Origin: Polaromonas sp.
Lineage (GTDB): Bacteria; Pseudomonadota; Gammaproteobacteria; Burkholderiales; Burkholderiaceae_C
DNA: 64,000 bases
Reading direction: 5' to 3'
Assembly (NCBI RefSeq): GCF_012927485.1
Contig: NZ_JABBPC010000032.1
Span: 62,001 to 126,000 of the forward strand
The translations under genes were made by a program, and so were the position numbers. Below the pieces are notes generated by a model, which did not search any database, was not told where the DNA came from, and saw only the letters and a list, made by a program, of their open reading frames with translations. Positions 28,719 through 37,126 of this stretch are shown here, piece after piece. Position 1 is the stretch's first letter. Every line of letters starts with the position of its first letter.

Positions 28719-30122
28719 ATGAGCGAACCACTGAACGACGCACGCCGCGATTTCCTCAAGATGGCGGCAGTACTGCCCGCCACCGTAGCAGCACCCTGGG
28801 CATTGGCGCAAGGCCCCGTCGCAACGGCTGTCTCCCCTATGGCGACGGCTGCTGACATTGCCGCCGTGGACCGGGTGTTCATCACCAACGAGGATTCCAA
28901 CACCATCAGCGTCATCGATCCGATGAGCAACCAGGTGGAAACCACGATCAACCTGACCAGTTTTGACGAGGACGCACGTCCGCCGTTTCGTTTTGTCACC
29001 GGGGGTGTGATGCCGACGCATGCGGCAATGATCCACAAACCGCTGTACCACGGCTGCGTTGACGCCCACGGCGCGGTGCCTAACCCCGACGGCACACTGC
29101 TCGCCACCTCGGGCCGGGGCAGCAGCAACATTTACCTCATTGACTCGGTGAATCGGCGCGTGCTCGGCAACGTGACCAATCCGCAAGCCGGTCCGACGAC
29201 GAATCCAGAGCGCTTATCCAGCGGCATTTTGTTGGGCCGGGAGCCGCACGAACCCACCTTCACGCGCAACGGCCGCGAGCTGTGGGTTACCTTGCGCGGC
29301 GAGGATCGCATCGCCATTCTCGATGTGGAGCAGGCAAAAAAACAAGTTGGCGGTGCGCCTTCCAATGCGGTGCGTGCTTATGTGCCCACGCTCAATGGCC
29401 CTGCACAGGTATGGTTCTCCAAGGACGGCAAGCTCGCATTCGTCATCAGCCAGAAAGTGGCGCAGCTCGAAATTCTTCACGTGAATCCTGATGCACAGGG
29501 CTATTCGCGGCCCAAGCGCTTGCGGTTGGTCGATTTGAGCATGCAGGACAAACCAGCGTTTACGCCGTTTCAAAAACTCTCGCCGGATGGTAGTCAGATG
29601 TGGCTGTCGCATAAGCTCGCCGATGCCGTGTCTCTCGTTTCGGTGAAAGATCCTGGCACCGTGCTGGCGACGATCCCACTGGGCGAGATGGCGCGACCCA
29701 ACCACCTTGAGTTTGTTGATAACGCACGCGGCCAGGTAACCTATATGAGCCTCGCACGAGTGGACGACGGCGGACCCAACGGCGCGGCGTCAAGTCGCCT
29801 CGCGATCATTGACCGCTCGGTGCCGATTTCCCAACAGAAAGTCGTCGGCATGGTGTACACCGGGGGTCGCGAGGCCCATGGTCTATGGACCAACCCAGCC
29901 AACAATTTGCTCTACGTGGCCCACGAGCAGGACGAACTGCCCGGCACCCCCAACGCTGGCCAGGTCGTTTGTTCGGCCTTTGACGTCTCGACACCGCTGC
30001 AACCCAAACTGATCACTCAGATTCCCTTGGGTGCACTGAAGCTTCCGTCTGGCGAGTTGCGTAACAAGAAAAGTATTAATTTGGTTTATGTGCGGCCCGG
30101 AACCAAGGGGCAGACCGCATGA
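28719..30122 (+). CDS. Tat-exported YncE-like beta-propeller protein
   Basis: A 467-residue periplasmic protein with Tat signal (DARRDFLKMAAVLPATVAAP). The mature part has repeated propeller blades, for example VFITNEDSNTISVIDPMSN, GREPHEPTFTRNGRELWVTL and MWLSHKLADAVSLVSVKDPG, matching the YncE/cytochrome d1-type fold without haem. His residues at blade starts (HGCVDAHGAV, EAHGLW) could bind metal. AAGG precedes the ATG. It is coupled to the DUF305 gene by an ATGA overlap and lies downstream of an ECF-type motif. Function unknown. Confidence 0.85.
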   Translation: MSEPLNDARRDFLKMAAVLPATVAAPWALAQGPVATAVSPMATAADIAAVDRVFITNEDSNTISVIDPMSNQVETTINLTSFDEDARPPFRFVTGGVMPTHAAMIHKPLYHGCVDAHGAVPNPDGTLLATSGRGSSNIYLIDSVNRRVLGNVTNPQAGPTTNPERLSSGILLGREPHEPTFTRNGRELWVTLRGEDRIAILDVEQAKKQVGGAPSNAVRAYVPTLNGPAQVWFSKDGKLAFVISQKVAQLEILHVNPDAQGYSRPKRLRLVDLSMQDKPAFTPFQKLSPDGSQMWLSHKLADAVSLVSVKDPGTVLATIPLGEMARPNHLEFVDNARGQVTYMSLARVDDGGPNGAASSRLAIIDRSVPISQQKVVGMVYTGGREAHGLWTNPANNLLYVAHEQDELPGTPNAGQVVCSAFDVSTPLQPKLITQIPLGALKLPSGELRNKKSINLVYVRPGTKGQTA

Positions 30123-30481
30123 CAGACCACAACGCGCACCAAGAAAATGGTCATGGCAAGGATCAAGAAAAGGGCAGTTTTGAGGCCGGGATGAGCACTG
30201 GCATGGCGCGCATGATGAGCGACATGCATCAATCAGGCTACACCGGGCAGCCCGACTCCGACTTCCTCGCGATGATGATTCCTCATCATGAGGGCGCTGT
30301 CGAGATGGCGCGTCTGGTGCTGATTCATGGGCGCGACCCGATGGTGCGGCAACTCGCCGAGGAAATCATCGCGAGCCAGACGGTGGAGATTGCGTCCATG
30401 CGGGGAAGGATGGCCGTATTGCGCAAGGGGCCGAATCCGCAACCGGGTGGTTATCCGGCGCTCGGGGCCGTGCGGGGGTGA
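30119..30481 (+). CDS. DUF305 family protein
   Basis: A 120-residue helical protein, His- and Met-rich, with the DUF305 signature DFLAMMIPHHEGAVEMARL. This ferritin-like four-helix family is associated with copper and other metal handling. No signal peptide is visible in the frame, which starts at the ATGA overlap with the beta-propeller gene, so localisation is unclear. It is presumably expressed only with its partner. Confidence 0.85.
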   Translation: MTDHNAHQENGHGKDQEKGSFEAGMSTGMARMMSDMHQSGYTGQPDSDFLAMMIPHHEGAVEMARLVLIHGRDPMVRQLAEEIIASQTVEIASMRGRMAVLRKGPNPQPGGYPALGAVRG

Positions 30482-30493
30482 AGGCGGTACCCG

Positions 30494-32371
30494 TCAGCGC
30501 TGGTAGAGCCGCTCGATCACCCCGGCGAAATGTGCCGCCAGGTTTTTGCGCTTGAGCTTTAGCGTTGGCGTCATCAGCGTGTTCTCGATGGTCCACGGGT
30601 CAAGGGTGAGCGCTACCGCACGGGGCTGGGCATAGTACGGCAGCGTGGCAGTGAGCTCGCGTATCCGTTGCAGCGCCGCCTCGCGTGCGCTGGGCGCGTT
30701 CAGGTTCTCCCTGTCGTCCGGGTTGAGTTCCAGCGCAACGGCCAGGTGCTTCCACCCGGTCCGGCTGAGCACCACGATGCAGGCGATGAAGGGACGGTTG
30801 TCGCCGAACGCGTAGGCCTGTTCGAACAACAGGTTGGTGGTGATTGCGAGTTCCAGGTCGGCCGGCGCGATTTTCTCGCCGGTGGAGGTCACGATGATTT
30901 CCTTCAATCGACCGAGGATGCGAATTCGCCCATTCTCAATCGCCGCCTGGTCGCCGGTGCGCAACCAGCCATCGACGAAAGCTGCCGCGGTGTCTTCCTC
31001 GCGCTTCCAGTAGCCGCGCATGACGCTGCGGCTGCGTACCAGCAACTCCTGGTGATCGCCAATGCACACTTCAACGCCCGGCAGCGGGCGGCCGACGGTG
31101 GACGGGTCGTTGTCATCCAGGCCGTTAGCGGCGACCACGGGGGACGTCTCCGTCATGCCGTAGCCCTGCAGGATCGGCAGCCCGAGCCCGAGAAAGCTAT
31201 GGGCAATGGTCTGAGACAGCGGCGCGCCGCCGCTCACGGCCACGCGCAGCCGGCCGCCGAAGTGCATCAGCAGCGGCCTCGCAACCAACCACTCCAGCAG
31301 CGGCCACGTCAGGCGGTCTAATAGCGCCGGCACCGTGCTCGTTACGGGCAATTGATTGGCGCGGCAAAAGCGCCGCCAACCGACCGCCTGCGCCCAGTCG
31401 AAGAAGCGCAATTTCAGCACCGATCCAGACAGTCGCTCCTGAAGCGTCGCGTACACACGCTCGTAGATGCGCGGTACCGAGATCAGGATCGTGGGCCGCA
31501 CGGCCCTCAGGTCCTCGGACAGCTGCGCGACCGACCGCGCATGCGCCACACTGCAGCCGGCGGCTATCGGTAAATAGTAGCCAGCGGTGCGCTCGAAGGT
31601 GTGAGACAGCGGCAGGAACGAAAGAAACACGTCCGCCGCCGCCGGGGACACGCGCTGCAGCGTGGCCTTCACGTTCTCCAGCACGTTATCGTGGGTCAGC
31701 ATCACCCCCTTGGGCTTGCCCGTTGTGCCAGATGTATACACCAGCGCGGCCAGTTCGCCAGGCTCGGGCGGCTGCGGTGCGAGCCGGCTATCGGCGGAAG
31801 CGTCGGCCGGTGATAGCCAGTCGGTCAGCGAGCTTACCGGCACGCTGCCCGCGACGGACGGCGTGCCCGAGGCCTTTTGCACGACGACCACTTGGCGCAG
31901 CGAAGGCAGTACCACCCCGGTGGCGGCAATGGCCTGCCACTGCCCCTCGGAGAAAGCCACCAGTACCGAGGCATCGCTGTCGCCAAGGATGTAGGCAATG
32001 CTGGCGGAATTGTCGATCGCATGCAGCGGCACTGGAACGCAAGCCTGAGCCAGCGCTGCCTGGTCGATGCATACCGCATCGAGACCGTTGGGAAGCAGGA
32101 TTGCAATGCGGGCACCGCGCGGCAGCGCCAGGCGTTCGAGGGCCGCGGCAAAGCGGGCCATTCGCTCCCCGGTGCTATGCCAGGAGAGGCCTTTCCAGCG
32201 ACGGGTGGCTGTGTCGTATTGAAGGTAGGCATCCGCCTGCGGTGTTTTCGCAATACGCCACGCGAAGAGTTCGGCCAGCGTATGAACAGAATCCAGGTTT
32301 CCTGGAAGGCTGCAATCGGTAGAAAATGACATAGAGAGGTGCACGGTGTGCAATCTGGGAGAAGGGCACAT
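30494..32371 (-). CDS. long-chain acyl-CoA synthetase (AMP-forming)
   Basis: Activates fatty acids to acyl-CoA through an acyl-AMP. Adenylate-forming motifs are complete: P-loop YTSGTTGKPKGVMLTH, LQGYGMTETSP, WLRTGDQAAI and RIRILGRLKEIIVTSTGEKI; it most resembles the FadD15-like subgroup. The ATG at 32371 is preceded by AAGGG at 6 bases; the Met at 32332 would also give a normal N-terminus but lacks a ribosome binding site. It converges on the DUF305 gene with 12 bases between. Chain-length preference cannot be read from the sequence. Confidence 0.9.
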   Translation of the reverse strand: MCPSPRLHTVHLSMSFSTDCSLPGNLDSVHTLAELFAWRIAKTPQADAYLQYDTATRRWKGLSWHSTGERMARFAAALERLALPRGARIAILLPNGLDAVCIDQAALAQACVPVPLHAIDNSASIAYILGDSDASVLVAFSEGQWQAIAATGVVLPSLRQVVVVQKASGTPSVAGSVPVSSLTDWLSPADASADSRLAPQPPEPGELAALVYTSGTTGKPKGVMLTHDNVLENVKATLQRVSPAAADVFLSFLPLSHTFERTAGYYLPIAAGCSVAHARSVAQLSEDLRAVRPTILISVPRIYERVYATLQERLSGSVLKLRFFDWAQAVGWRRFCRANQLPVTSTVPALLDRLTWPLLEWLVARPLLMHFGGRLRVAVSGGAPLSQTIAHSFLGLGLPILQGYGMTETSPVVAANGLDDNDPSTVGRPLPGVEVCIGDHQELLVRSRSVMRGYWKREEDTAAAFVDGWLRTGDQAAIENGRIRILGRLKEIIVTSTGEKIAPADLELAITTNLLFEQAYAFGDNRPFIACIVVLSRTGWKHLAVALELNPDDRENLNAPSAREAALQRIRELTATLPYYAQPRAVALTLDPWTIENTLMTPTLKLKRKNLAAHFAGVIERLYQR

Positions 32372-32576
32372 TGTCAGCCCTTGCAACCCCGGTGTCGATT
32401 TTCAAAAACGCTGGAACTGCCTCGGAGGCGAACTCAGTCGGTCACAGAAAACTCGCCGTGGTTTTTAGCGCGTTAAATTTCAAGCGTTAATTTTTGAGGG
32501 GTGCGACGCTCAGCCGCACGGCGCATTACGTGGCTTGTCTCCCTGATAGCTCCCGCGTTATCGGTACCGGACCCGG

Positions 32577-33221
32577 CTACCGATTGGGCATGGCTTGTAC
32601 ATAAGCGGCGACGTTCTCGATGTCATCTCGGGTGAGTTCATGGGCGACGGTCTCCATGATCGCGCCCAGTGGCCGGTCGTTGGTCCGCTGGAACACCGTT
32701 AACTGCTTGACGAGGTAGTCGGCGTGCTGGCCCGCGATGCGCGGAAAAGTGTCGTTGCCCTGTCCTTCCGCGCCGTGGCAGCCCAAGCAGGCGGGAACAT
32801 TTTTGGCGGGCACACCGGCTTCAAAAATCTCCTTGCCCGCCGACATGCGAGAAGCGGCCCCTTCGATGGCCTGGTGCGCGGGCTTCTGGTTCGCGTAGTA
32901 ACTTGCCAGCCCACTGATTTGCGCGTCCGTCAGGCTTCGGCTTATGCCCCACATGTATTCGAAGCCTGCCGGATCTTGCCGGCCGTGGCCCTTGAAGCCG
33001 TTCAGCTGGGCCATGAAATAAGTCGGTGTTTGGCCCGCCAGATTGGGAAAGTTGGGCGACACAGAGTTTCCCGTGACCCCGTGGCAGTTAGCGCAAACTT
33101 GCTGCGCCATTGTGAGCGATGTCACCGTGGGGTCCGCTAAATTTCGCGAGCGGGTTGGATTCGAACATCCAACGGCGAGCCCTGCGCCAGCAAGAGCGAG
33201 AACGAGGTATGCGAGCTTCAT
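32577..33221 (-). CDS. diheme cytochrome c4-type protein, probable lipoprotein
   Basis: A 214-residue periplasmic cytochrome with two c4-like halves: CANCH (about residues 43-47) with NFPNLAGQTPTY, and CLGCH (about 144-148) with FPRIAGQHADYL. The N-terminus ends LAVGC, a plausible lipobox, suggesting membrane anchoring. It lies 56 bases after the cytochrome-porin gene on the same strand and is probably co-transcribed. c4-type dihaem proteins act as periplasmic electron carriers, including next to Cyc2 in iron oxidisers. Confidence 0.9.
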   Translation of the reverse strand: MKLAYLVLALAGAGLAVGCSNPTRSRNLADPTVTSLTMAQQVCANCHGVTGNSVSPNFPNLAGQTPTYFMAQLNGFKGHGRQDPAGFEYMWGISRSLTDAQISGLASYYANQKPAHQAIEGAASRMSAGKEIFEAGVPAKNVPACLGCHGAEGQGNDTFPRIAGQHADYLVKQLTVFQRTNDRPLGAIMETVAHELTRDDIENVAAYVQAMPNR

Positions 33222-33277
33222 GTGAATTTCCTGGATGGTTTCAAGGCGGCTTGACAGGTCGTAGGTCCGAGGCCGAA

Positions 33278-34768
33278 TCAGTACGCGGCCCAGAGATAGA
33301 AGAGCAGCGTGTTGTTGTCCCGGGCGTTACGTCCGAAGCCGTCGTAGTTGTCCGACGCGCCGTTATAGCGGCTGTAAGCCGTGTACTGGGCACCGATTCG
33401 CACGTACTGGGTCGGGAGCCAGAACGTTTCGAAGGTCAAGCCGCGGGTCGCAGGATTGCCAGAGAGGTTACCGCCGACCCGTAAGGAAGGCGCTTGAGCG
33501 CCCGGGTCGGACGTGATGCTCATCGTGACAGGGTCATAGCCTGAGGTTTGATTGGCGGTATTCGTGCTGCCGGTCCGGTTGAAAAACGCAACGCTTCCAC
33601 CATACCGTGCCTGGTAGGTGTAAGTCAGTTTGGCCCGCATCAGGTTGGTTGTGTCCTCGGCGTTGGGGCCGGCCAAGGGGTTGCCCGCCGCGTCGACAAA
33701 GGCAGACGCCGTTGGGTTGGCCTGTTGAGCGTCGGAATAACGGGTGCGGTTGCGCGCGAAGACGAGCTGTCCGGTCACGGTATGCGGATCCAGTAAATAC
33801 TGGTACTGTGCGTCGATCTTCCAATCCCTGGTGTGACGGGTCGTGGTGGGATCGGACGTGTCGAGATTACTGTCATAAATCTGGGCCGCCATGGCGGAGG
33901 TTCCGACCATCAGGCTGTGGGCACCCCATTCATGGTTCCACGCCAGCCGCAAGTAAGGATTGATGCCCCTGAGCTTGGTGGTTCTGTCGTCCCCCAAACC
34001 GGCGCTCATGAAGGACAACAGCCCTCGGGACGTGCTGTATCCGCCGAACTCGGCATAAAGCGACTGGTTCAAGTAGGTGTAAGCCGTGACGCCCGCGATG
34101 TTGCCGCCGGTCGAGTAGCTGGGATAGGGCGTGGTCGCGTCGATAAATCGGTTGCTGGTGAGGCTTGACGAAGGCACATACTGCATCCAGGCGGCCGACG
34201 AGTTCCAGGGGTCAGAAACCGACGGGTTGTTGTTGACGGACAGGCCGACGATCAGGTCTCGTTTTTCATCGACGAAGCGATCGGCAAAGCGAATGTCCAT
34301 GTTGTCGGCGTTGGTGTGCCCGTGAAACTTTCCATCCACGCCCTGCGTTGCATACGGGTTGAAAGTGATCTGGGTCAATGCGCCTATGTTGTCGGTCACC
34401 TTGCCGCCCAGGAACAGACTCCCTGTCGCGAAAACGGTCTGCCCGTTTTTCTGGAAGTCGGCACCTGCATCGTCGGTCTTGGAGGTGTCGGCAACCATGG
34501 CATTCGAGAGTACGCCCATGACGGACACCGGAACGGTCCGTTCGCCCATGGTGTAGCCCGTCAGCTTGAACAGGCGGCCGTAGGGCGTGAGTTCAGGGAA
34601 CTGTCCGCCAGCATGGCAGGCCACGCAGTTTTGCCCGGTCTGGCGTGCAAACAGGGGGAGCGCTCGGGCGGTCTGAGGCATCGAGGCGATGAAAACTGCG
34701 GCGAGGATCGCTAGGACCCACATAAGTTTCAAGGTGTAAACACCTGAATGGATGGTCGGGTTTTTCAT
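33278..34768 (-). CDS. Cyc2-like outer-membrane fused cytochrome-porin
   Basis: A 496-residue protein with signal peptide cleaved near ARA-LP (residue 36), a single haem site C48-V-A-C51-H52 in LFARQTGQNCVACHAGG, then FPELTPYGRLFKLTGYT, and about 420 residues of alternating amphipathic beta strands ending in an aromatic residue (LWAAY) as in outer-membrane barrels. The FARQTGxxCxxCH plus FGR-x-FK layout is that of Cyc2 monohaem cytochrome-porins, which carry electrons across the outer membrane. The start at 34768 gives the signal peptide. Family relatives also occur in heterotrophs, so iron oxidation is not assumed. Confidence 0.8.
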   Translation of the reverse strand: MKNPTIHSGVYTLKLMWVLAILAAVFIASMPQTARALPLFARQTGQNCVACHAGGQFPELTPYGRLFKLTGYTMGERTVPVSVMGVLSNAMVADTSKTDDAGADFQKNGQTVFATGSLFLGGKVTDNIGALTQITFNPYATQGVDGKFHGHTNADNMDIRFADRFVDEKRDLIVGLSVNNNPSVSDPWNSSAAWMQYVPSSSLTSNRFIDATTPYPSYSTGGNIAGVTAYTYLNQSLYAEFGGYSTSRGLLSFMSAGLGDDRTTKLRGINPYLRLAWNHEWGAHSLMVGTSAMAAQIYDSNLDTSDPTTTRHTRDWKIDAQYQYLLDPHTVTGQLVFARNRTRYSDAQQANPTASAFVDAAGNPLAGPNAEDTTNLMRAKLTYTYQARYGGSVAFFNRTGSTNTANQTSGYDPVTMSITSDPGAQAPSLRVGGNLSGNPATRGLTFETFWLPTQYVRIGAQYTAYSRYNGASDNYDGFGRNARDNNTLLFYLWAAY

Positions 34769-34833
34769 GGCGCGATCTCTTTTCCTTACTGCTGGTATGG
34801 GGTTGAGTTTGCGCATGCAAGGTATCACCCGCA

Positions 34834-34847
34834 TTGATCTATGTCAA
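34834..34847 (-). promoter_or_regulatory. FNR/Anr-type binding site
   Basis: On the coding strand TTGACATAGATCAA matches the FNR consensus TTGAT-N4-ATCAA at 9 of 10 fixed positions. It lies 66-79 bases upstream of the cytochrome-porin start codon, a suitable position for activation. The rest of the gap from 34769 to 35146 contains no supported gene. Confidence 0.6.
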
Positions 34848-35146
34848 CGCAAACTAGGAGCGCCGTGTAAGACAACGTTTCTCGCAACGAGGTCATTTTT
34901 TGCCGGAGATGTCGCAACAGCAACGCGGGCGGTCGCTCATCCGAGAGGACCTTGGTGCCCCCTGAAAAGCACCTTACCGGGCGCTAATGAAGCACCCGGG
35001 ATTGGAAATGCCGATGTGCCTTTCTTTAACCGCCGACCTCATAGACGGTGAACTTTGCGCGTGGTGTGATGGCGACGTTTTTTGCAAAGAACAAGCAGGC
35101 CATTGCCATCATCGGCCCCAACACGGCATTGATTTGGATGGCCTGC

Positions 35147-36562
35147 TCAGAGCTGGAATGCCAGCCACCGGACCAGTCCCTCTGAGAACTCACGCAGCAC
35201 GCCGGGCGGCCGGCCACGGTACAGTCGAGCGCCTTCGCGTTGCTGGGCGATCCATTGCGCGAAGCGTTGGACGTCATGGGGCTCGAAAAAAGCAACCATC
35301 AACTCGTAGTTCAAAAACAGGCTGCGTTCATCGAGATTGGCCGAACCGGCTAAGGCGAGGTGGTCGTCGACGATGATCGCCTTGGCATGAATCATCCCTG
35401 GAAGCAACCAGACGCGGGCACCCGCCCCCGACATGTCGCGCAGTGCGGCAGGGCGTGCCATGTCGGCCAGCCGGTGGTTGGATCGGTGCGGAAGCACCAG
35501 ATCCACTTCGATCCCGCGCCGCGCGGCCAATGTCAACGCCATCAATAGCGTCGCGTCTGGCACGAAGTAGGGCGTCACTGCCAGGATTCGTGTCCGGGCG
35601 GTGAAGCAGCTAGAGATGAGCAGTGAGTAAACCGTGTCGTCGACCTGATCCGGTCCACTTGCAATTAGCTGGCCACCCGCCGTGCCAGACGCCGGAGCCT
35701 GCACCTCCGGCGGGGACACGTCAGACTCGGGTGCCTGTGTTGCGAAGATCCAATCCTGATTGAACCGATGCTGCGCCTGCCGTGCGAGGGCACCGCTAAA
35801 GTCAAAAGTCAAATCGATCCAGGGCGTTTTTTTAGACTTCAAAGCCGGGTCGCCGGTGAAGTATTCAGCGGCCATATTGCGGCCGCCCAACCAGATTCGC
35901 TCTCCATCTGCAATCACCATCTTCCGGTGGTTTCGCAGGTTGGTGCGGCCTGGCAGAGGTGAGCGCAGCGGTGAAACAAACAATGCAACCTGAACGCCTG
36001 CAGCGGACAGCCGTTTCAGGTGCGGACGACCTCCCAAATAGACGCCGATTCCGTCAATCAGAAGACGCACCCGTACGCCTTCTTGAGCTCGCCGCATAAG
36101 AATTTGGCTCACTTCGTCACCCAGCACGTCTCGTCCCAGAAGAAAAGTGGAAAGATCCAGCGTGCGGGTTGCGCCAAGCATCACAGTCCGGAGCGCCTGC
36201 AGGGCGTCGAGTCCATCTTTATGAATGGCGAGTTGCTGATAAGACGATGCAGGGGGAAGACCCATCGCGGCAGCGAGATGCTGAAATCTGGCTGCGGGTG
36301 CGTTGGACGGGTGAACCGCGTGCACCGACGCCAGCGTTGGTCGGGCCGACTGGTCGCGAACGACCTTTCGATTACCGAGCAGCAGATACAGCGGAAGGGC
36401 CAAATAGGGCACCAATGTGAGCGACACGACCCAGGCAATGGCCGCTGACGGGTGACGGCGCTGCCGACGTGCGTGCGAGGCGATGACGTAAGTGGCAAGA
36501 CCCAATATCGCAAACAGGCTATGCCACGTGGCCCAACTTCGGGTCAGTAGTTCTTGGATCAC
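35147..36562 (-). CDS. cls: cardiolipin synthase (phospholipase D type)
   Basis: Inner-membrane enzyme condensing phosphatidylglycerol to cardiolipin. The 471-residue protein has two N-terminal transmembrane helices (about 10-30 and 40-62), and two HKD motifs: HRKMVIADGERIWLGGRN and HAKAIIVDDHLALAGSANLD. The GTG at 36562 is preferred because GGGAG precedes it by 6 bases; an upstream ATG would add 16 residues without a ribosome binding site. Confidence 0.93.
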   Translation of the reverse strand: MIQELLTRSWATWHSLFAILGLATYVIASHARRQRRHPSAAIAWVVSLTLVPYLALPLYLLLGNRKVVRDQSARPTLASVHAVHPSNAPAARFQHLAAAMGLPPASSYQQLAIHKDGLDALQALRTVMLGATRTLDLSTFLLGRDVLGDEVSQILMRRAQEGVRVRLLIDGIGVYLGGRPHLKRLSAAGVQVALFVSPLRSPLPGRTNLRNHRKMVIADGERIWLGGRNMAAEYFTGDPALKSKKTPWIDLTFDFSGALARQAQHRFNQDWIFATQAPESDVSPPEVQAPASGTAGGQLIASGPDQVDDTVYSLLISSCFTARTRILAVTPYFVPDATLLMALTLAARRGIEVDLVLPHRSNHRLADMARPAALRDMSGAGARVWLLPGMIHAKAIIVDDHLALAGSANLDERSLFLNYELMVAFFEPHDVQRFAQWIAQQREGARLYRGRPPGVLREFSEGLVRWLAFQL

Positions 36563-37126
36563 GGTGCACTCCCAATCAGTCCGGCCGCAGCGAAGCGACG
36601 ACGCGCGCAAAAGTCAGTCCTGACGCGCTCTCGCCAACCGGTTAATCGCGGTTGAGGGGGCGCAGCTCTTTGCTTTGGCGACCTTCGTTTTCTTCTAGAG
36701 TAGCAGCTATTTGGGGGTGCAGTCACCTTCAGGTCTAGAGCGGACCGCAGACGCATTCAACAGAAACATGAACGGTCGCGTTCTCGCACCGGGGTCTCGC
36801 CCCCATGATGCTGGCGTCGGCGCGACCCACGCTTGCGAACCGACTGCGGGCGCGCAGGGCGATAACGGCGAGCGAATCTGAAGCGCGGATGCAGGATAAT
36901 CCAGACTCGCACTTCCTATTCGCCGGAACGCGCTCATGACCGGTTGCCAAGCCTAGCTCTCCGACAACGATCGGCGGATATCGACTCTTATGCGGTAAAC
37001 CGCTGCTGGCCCTTAAATGCCTCGACGTCCCGGCGCTTCGCCGGGGGGGCACCTCGGAAGGCCGTGATTTATTGTCGGTGCTCAAACAGTGATTAGTCAG
37101 TACCCAGGACTTAGCAGGACCTATCT
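36563..37126. other. intergenic region upstream of ycaO
   Basis: About 560 bases without a supported gene. A perfect hairpin CCCGGCG-CTT-CGCCGGG lies at 37029-37045, about 80 bases before the ycaO start, and could be a leader structure or the stem of a terminator lacking a T-run. No tRNA or small RNA is recognised. Confidence 0.4.

Noticed and set aside
33150..33172. GGTTGGATTCGAAC stretch resembling a tRNA T-arm
   Set aside because: It lies inside the signal region of the dihaem cytochrome gene and has no acceptor stem, D-arm or anticodon arm around it.
33734..33740. GGAATAA match inside the cytochrome-porin gene
   Set aside because: No CGTCT at the required spacing and the site is within coding sequence; not counted as an ECF motif.
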